Assembly (NCBI GenBank): GCA_965371945.1
Contig: CBDVAK010000037.1
Span: 1 to 18,041, forward strand
Source: CBDVAK01 sp965371945
GTDB taxonomy: Bacteria > Pseudomonadota > Gammaproteobacteria > Competibacterales > JAHEDQ01
Reading direction: 5' to 3'
Length of the DNA: 18,041 bases
A program made the position numbers and the translations under genes. This document shows positions 15,053 to 18,041 of the stretch, piece by piece (positions within the stretch are counted from its first letter, which is position 1; the number at the start of each line of letters is the position of its first letter). The notes beneath the pieces were generated by a model. The model ran no database searches. It was not told the origin of the DNA and saw nothing but the letters and a program-made list of their open reading frames with translations.

Positions 15053-17512
15053 ATGCGACGGATGACCCCAACAATGCACCGCGGCTCATTCAAACCAGCG
15101 ATCATGATATTGCTGGCAGCGGTTGCCATGGCTGCCGCAACGGCTGGCGAGATACGTCAATCGGTGGTCGGCGTTGCCGCCGGAGTCGGGGTCGACCTGC
15201 CTCGCCTGGCCCGGCAGCGGGCGGTGCGACGCTTGGCGATCCCTCTGCAAATCCGGTTGGCACCAGAGATTGCAGCGTACAAGGTGGCATCGGTGCCGCC
15301 AAAGAACGGACCTCTGCGTATCGGGCATCGTCGTGAGATCCCCACCTGGCTGCAACGTGATCTGACCTCTTCCCTGGTCTGGGAACAGGATGAATCCGGC
15401 GGCGCTACGGCGCGATTCAGCGTCAGTTCGCCCGCTGCGGGTGCTTTGCGGGTCGCTTTGTCGGTCGACGGCCCGGACGGAGTCGAGCTGCGTTTCTTCG
15501 GGTTCGGTCGCCGCCTGGAGGTGTTCAGGGCCGGCGGCTTGCGTGAGTTGCGCCGTGCCCGCCTCACCGCGGCCATCGGCGATCGCGATGGCGGTTTCTG
15601 GTCACCGGTAATCGAGGGGGACACCGTCGGTGTCGAAGTCTATTCCCGCGCCGGCATACCGGCGGCAGATAGTGCGTTCAGCATTAGGCTGCGATCGCTT
15701 TCGCATCTCGAGGAATCAGTGCAGGACCTGATTGCCAAAGGATCGCTCAAGATTGGCCAGGCGGGGAGCTGCAACATCGATACTGCCTGTGAGGCCCGCG
15801 ATCCTCCACGATTGGCGGATGCCGTAGCCCGGATTGCCTTCACGGCTGGCGGAGATACCTTCCTGTGTACCGGCACCTTGCTCAACGATCGGGATCCCGG
15901 CACTACGATTCCCTATCTGATCACCGCCAACCATTGCATCGACTCCCCGCAGGTGGCGGCTACGGTCAACAGCTATTGGTTCTTCGAGCGGGCGTCCTGC
16001 GGCAGCGCCGGACTGCGGCCGATACAGCATCTGGCCGGAGGCAGCGATCTGCTGGCGACCGGCAGCAACACCGATTTCACCCTGTTGCAACTGCGTGAGC
16101 AGGTCAGTGGTGCGTTTCTGGCTGGCTGGAGTGAGAATCCAGTGGCGCCATCTTCACCGATGACAGGCATCCATCATCCGTCTGGCGATGTCAAGAAATG
16201 GAGTTCGGGGGTCGCGGTCGGTCCTTCCGCCTACACCTCCCAGGTGACCGATCCGCGCGGTTCTCACCTGCAGGTACTCTGGTCACGGGGTACCACCGAG
16301 CCAGGCAGCAGTGGCTCGGGGCTGTTCAACGATCGCGGCCAGTACGTCGGCAATCTGCACGGTGGATTCGCCTCCTGCAATAATCCGGATGCACCGGACT
16401 GGTATGGCCGTTTCGACCTCTCGTTCCCCCAGGTGCAGCGTTGGCTGGCCGATGTTCCGGTGCTGCTCCGTTCGGGTCAGGAACTGCGCGCCAGCGTGGC
16501 GGTCGGGCAGTGGCGGGAATACCGGCTACGGACCACGGCGGCGGATCAGCGTGTTGCCGTGACCCTGGAGGGTGGGGATGCCGAGCTGTATGTGCGGCGG
16601 GGTTCACGACCCACTCGGGAGCTGTCCGACTGCCAGGCCAAGGGTGATGGTGGCGCGGAGCGCAGCTGCGTGATGGCCAACTCGGGCTCGCATACTTATT
16701 ACATCGGGGTATTGGGCCGGGCCGCGGGGAATGTCGATATCCGTCTGGTGGCGACGCTGGTGAAGCGGACGCCGATGGCATCTTCCATGGGCGTTTATGA
16801 TGCCGCGAGAGCACGCTTCGTCCTCTATGACAGCCCTGGCGCGGGCGGTATCAATGTAGTGTTCGGTTACGGTGCCAGAAGCACGAGTAAGCGCGTCCTG
16901 TATGGCAGTATTGGTGTTGGTGGCATCGATTCGGTGGGGATCTATGAACCGGCCACCGGTGCCTTCCACCTGCGTTCACGACCCGCCAGGGGCGCGGGGT
17001 CGACCGCGCTGCGCTTTGGGCCGCGTGGCAACAAGGCCTTGCCGGTGATGGGCGACTGGGATGGCGATGGCGTGGCGACGGTGGGTGCCTACCGGCTCGC
17101 GGAAGGCATATTCCTGCTCAGAAACAGCAATACGCGCGGCAGGGCCGAGCACCGCCTGCGTCTGGGTCCCAGGGATCCTGGTGCCTTGCCGATCGCCGGA
17201 GACTGGGACGGTGACGGTATCACGACAGTAGGGTTGTATTTGCCGGCAAACGGCCGCTTTCTGCTCCATGACCGGCACCGCTCGGGAATTGCCCCCCTGC
17301 GTTTTCGTTTCGGTAGGCGGGGCGGTGGCTTGCGGCCGGTAGCGGGCGACTGGAATGGCGATGGGATTGACAGCGTGGGTCTCTATGATCCGGCCACCGG
17401 CCGGGTTGAACTCAAGGATATCAACGCACCGGGTCCGCCAGATTACAGCTTTCAGCTTGGCAAGGGGGGCACGGGGCTGCAGCCCGTGGTGGGCAACTGG
17501 GGTGGCCCGTAG
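15053..17512 (+). CDS. Secreted lysyl-endopeptidase-type serine protease with PPC domain and C-terminal repeats
   Basis: This is an 819-aa exported protease. A signal peptide (1 to about 31; basic start, core IMILLAAVAMAAA) is followed by a pro-region to about 235. The trypsin-fold domain (about 236-465) resembles Achromobacter lysyl endopeptidase. The triad is His294 (TANHC), Asp341 (NTDFTLLQL) and Ser420 (PGSSGS). Six cysteines (240, 246, 272, 295, 316, 442) match the spacing of its three disulfides, and the probable mature start GSCNID is shared. The specificity residues Trp410, His436 and Asp449 also seem conserved, predicting cleavage after Lys. A PPC-like domain (about 470-570) and five repeats (from 578) follow. 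ATG 15053 is chosen because AGGA lies 5 bases upstream; ATGs at 15062 and 15074 are alternatives. It lies 16 bases after the bactofilin gene. Confidence 0.88.
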   Translation: MRRMTPTMHRGSFKPAIMILLAAVAMAAATAGEIRQSVVGVAAGVGVDLPRLARQRAVRRLAIPLQIRLAPEIAAYKVASVPPKNGPLRIGHRREIPTWLQRDLTSSLVWEQDESGGATARFSVSSPAAGALRVALSVDGPDGVELRFFGFGRRLEVFRAGGLRELRRARLTAAIGDRDGGFWSPVIEGDTVGVEVYSRAGIPAADSAFSIRLRSLSHLEESVQDLIAKGSLKIGQAGSCNIDTACEARDPPRLADAVARIAFTAGGDTFLCTGTLLNDRDPGTTIPYLITANHCIDSPQVAATVNSYWFFERASCGSAGLRPIQHLAGGSDLLATGSNTDFTLLQLREQVSGAFLAGWSENPVAPSSPMTGIHHPSGDVKKWSSGVAVGPSAYTSQVTDPRGSHLQVLWSRGTTEPGSSGSGLFNDRGQYVGNLHGGFASCNNPDAPDWYGRFDLSFPQVQRWLADVPVLLRSGQELRASVAVGQWREYRLRTTAADQRVAVTLEGGDAELYVRRGSRPTRELSDCQAKGDGGAERSCVMANSGSHTYYIGVLGRAAGNVDIRLVATLVKRTPMASSMGVYDAARARFVLYDSPGAGGINVVFGYGARSTSKRVLYGSIGVGGIDSVGIYEPATGAFHLRSRPARGAGSTALRFGPRGNKALPVMGDWDGDGVATVGAYRLAEGIFLLRNSNTRGRAEHRLRLGPRDPGALPIAGDWDGDGITTVGLYLPANGRFLLHDRHRSGIAPLRFRFGRRGGGLRPVAGDWNGDGIDSVGLYDPATGRVELKDINAPGPPDYSFQLGKGGTGLQPVVGNWGGP
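16784..17509 (+). repeat. Five tandem protein repeats at the protease C-terminus
   Basis: About 48 residues each, these repeats have the pattern VGxYxPATGxFxL, then LRFGPR, then LPVAGDWDGDGIxT. Repeats 2-4 keep the DWDGDG or DWNGDG core, which resembles a calcium-binding FG-GAP/VCBS-type loop. Repeat 1 has lost the acidic residues (YGSIGVGGIDS) and repeat 5 is cut off after GNW. A beta-propeller-like or adhesive structure is plausible but not shown. Confidence 0.75.
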
Positions 17513-17516
17513 CGGT

Positions 17517-18041
17517 ATGACTACTGTCGTGGCCACCCTCGGCGAGCTGCACCAGCGTCTCGGAATTCCCGAAGACTATGGACGCGACCCGGCCCGGCCC
17601 CGTTATGAGCAGGCCCTGGAACTCCAGACGGTGGTCGAGGGGCCACGCTCCATTCAACTCACCTCCGCCACCGCCAGGGCATGGGTCAGGATGCGACGTG
17701 CTGCTCTGCAGGACGGGGTGGAGGTGCAACTGGTGTCCGGCTATCGCAGCATCGCCTACCAGTGCGGTTTGATCGAACGTCAACTGACCGCTGGGCGCAC
17801 GCTGGCGGATATACTGGCCTGCGTGGCCGCCCCCGGCTTCAGCCAGCATCACACCGGGCGGGCCATCGATGTGTCGACCCCGGGCTGTGAACCGCTCAGT
17901 GAAGCGTTCGAGCATACCGACGCATTTGCCTGGCTCGGTGAGCGTGCCGGGGCGCTGGAATTCACGCTGAGCTACCCGCGCGACAATCCCTTCGGTTTCG
18001 TTTACGAGCCCTGGCACTGGGGTTTCCAGTTCCAGGTCTGA
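17517..18041 (+). CDS. M15B (VanY-like) D-alanyl-D-alanine carboxypeptidase family protein
   Basis: This is a complete 174-aa protein of the M15B zinc peptidase family, whose members trim D-Ala or related residues from peptidoglycan stem peptides. Motifs are VSGYRS at about 73-78, the SxHxxGxAxD signature (Ser109, His111, Asp118) and YEPWHWGF with Glu164 and His167. Zinc ligands and the catalytic Glu are therefore present. No signal peptide, lipobox or membrane segment precedes the domain from ATG 17517, and extending the open frame upstream gives no convincing export signal. It could act in the cytoplasm on recycled or precursor peptides, or leave by another route. The start lies 4 bases after the protease stop without a strong ribosome binding site, so translation is probably coupled. 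The window ends exactly at its stop codon. Confidence 0.87.
   Translation: MTTVVATLGELHQRLGIPEDYGRDPARPRYEQALELQTVVEGPRSIQLTSATARAWVRMRRAALQDGVEVQLVSGYRSIAYQCGLIERQLTAGRTLADILACVAAPGFSQHHTGRAIDVSTPGCEPLSEAFEHTDAFAWLGERAGALEFTLSYPRDNPFGFVYEPWHWGFQFQV

Noticed and set aside
1..18041. tRNA, rRNA, CRISPR arrays, insertion sequences or phage genes
   Set aside because: No cloverleaf, repeat-spacer pattern, transposase, integrase or terminal inverted repeat was recognised while reading both strands.

Overview
The window is a densely packed envelope-biogenesis locus from a high-GC Gram-negative bacterium. LPS inner-core genes of the enterobacterial/pseudomonad type, msbA, a WaaA Kdo transferase and a bifunctional HldE point to a gammaproteobacterium. 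The genus cannot be read from the sequence. GTG and TTG starts are common, and most neighbouring genes overlap by 4 bases or sit within a few bases of each other.

Left block (7-5446, plus strand): waaF, waaG and waaP are translationally coupled and are followed by a protein with two fused kinase-like domains and by an InaA/WapQ-like kinase-like protein. Together they would build and heavily phosphorylate the heptose region of the LPS core. waaC is not between waaF and waaG and is not in the window. A hairpin without a U-tract lies in the 33-base convergent gap that ends the block.

Middle block (5480-8201, minus strand): msbA and an LpxL/HtrB-type late acyltransferase overlap by 17 bases. They acylate lipid A and flip it across the inner membrane. 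A good -10 hexamer lies just upstream of msbA.

Right block (8443-13513, plus strand): hldE, an FAD-dependent oxidoreductase, an aldo/keto reductase, waaA and a small lipoprotein are coupled by overlaps or 1-base gaps. HldE makes activated heptose and WaaA adds Kdo to lipid A. The two redox enzymes have no known step in this pathway. As I remember it, Pseudomonas has a similar gene neighbourhood.

Far right (13694-18041, plus strand): a membrane-anchored M23 peptidase overlaps a bactofilin by 91 bases, a pairing known from cell-shape systems. Next come a large secreted serine protease of the Achromobacter lysyl-endopeptidase type, with a PPC domain and five C-terminal repeats, and a small M15B (VanY-like) peptidase without a signal peptide.

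The most unusual signal is a short conserved non-coding element found three times (4556-4601, 8349-8391, 13516-13544). It occupies the only three non-coding gaps longer than 50 bases, each time just upstream of a plus-strand envelope gene. It contains TTGAGC, and in two copies it is preceded by a hairpin with the same 12-base loop length and one compensatory pair change. It may be a shared promoter or operator, or a small dispersed repeat.
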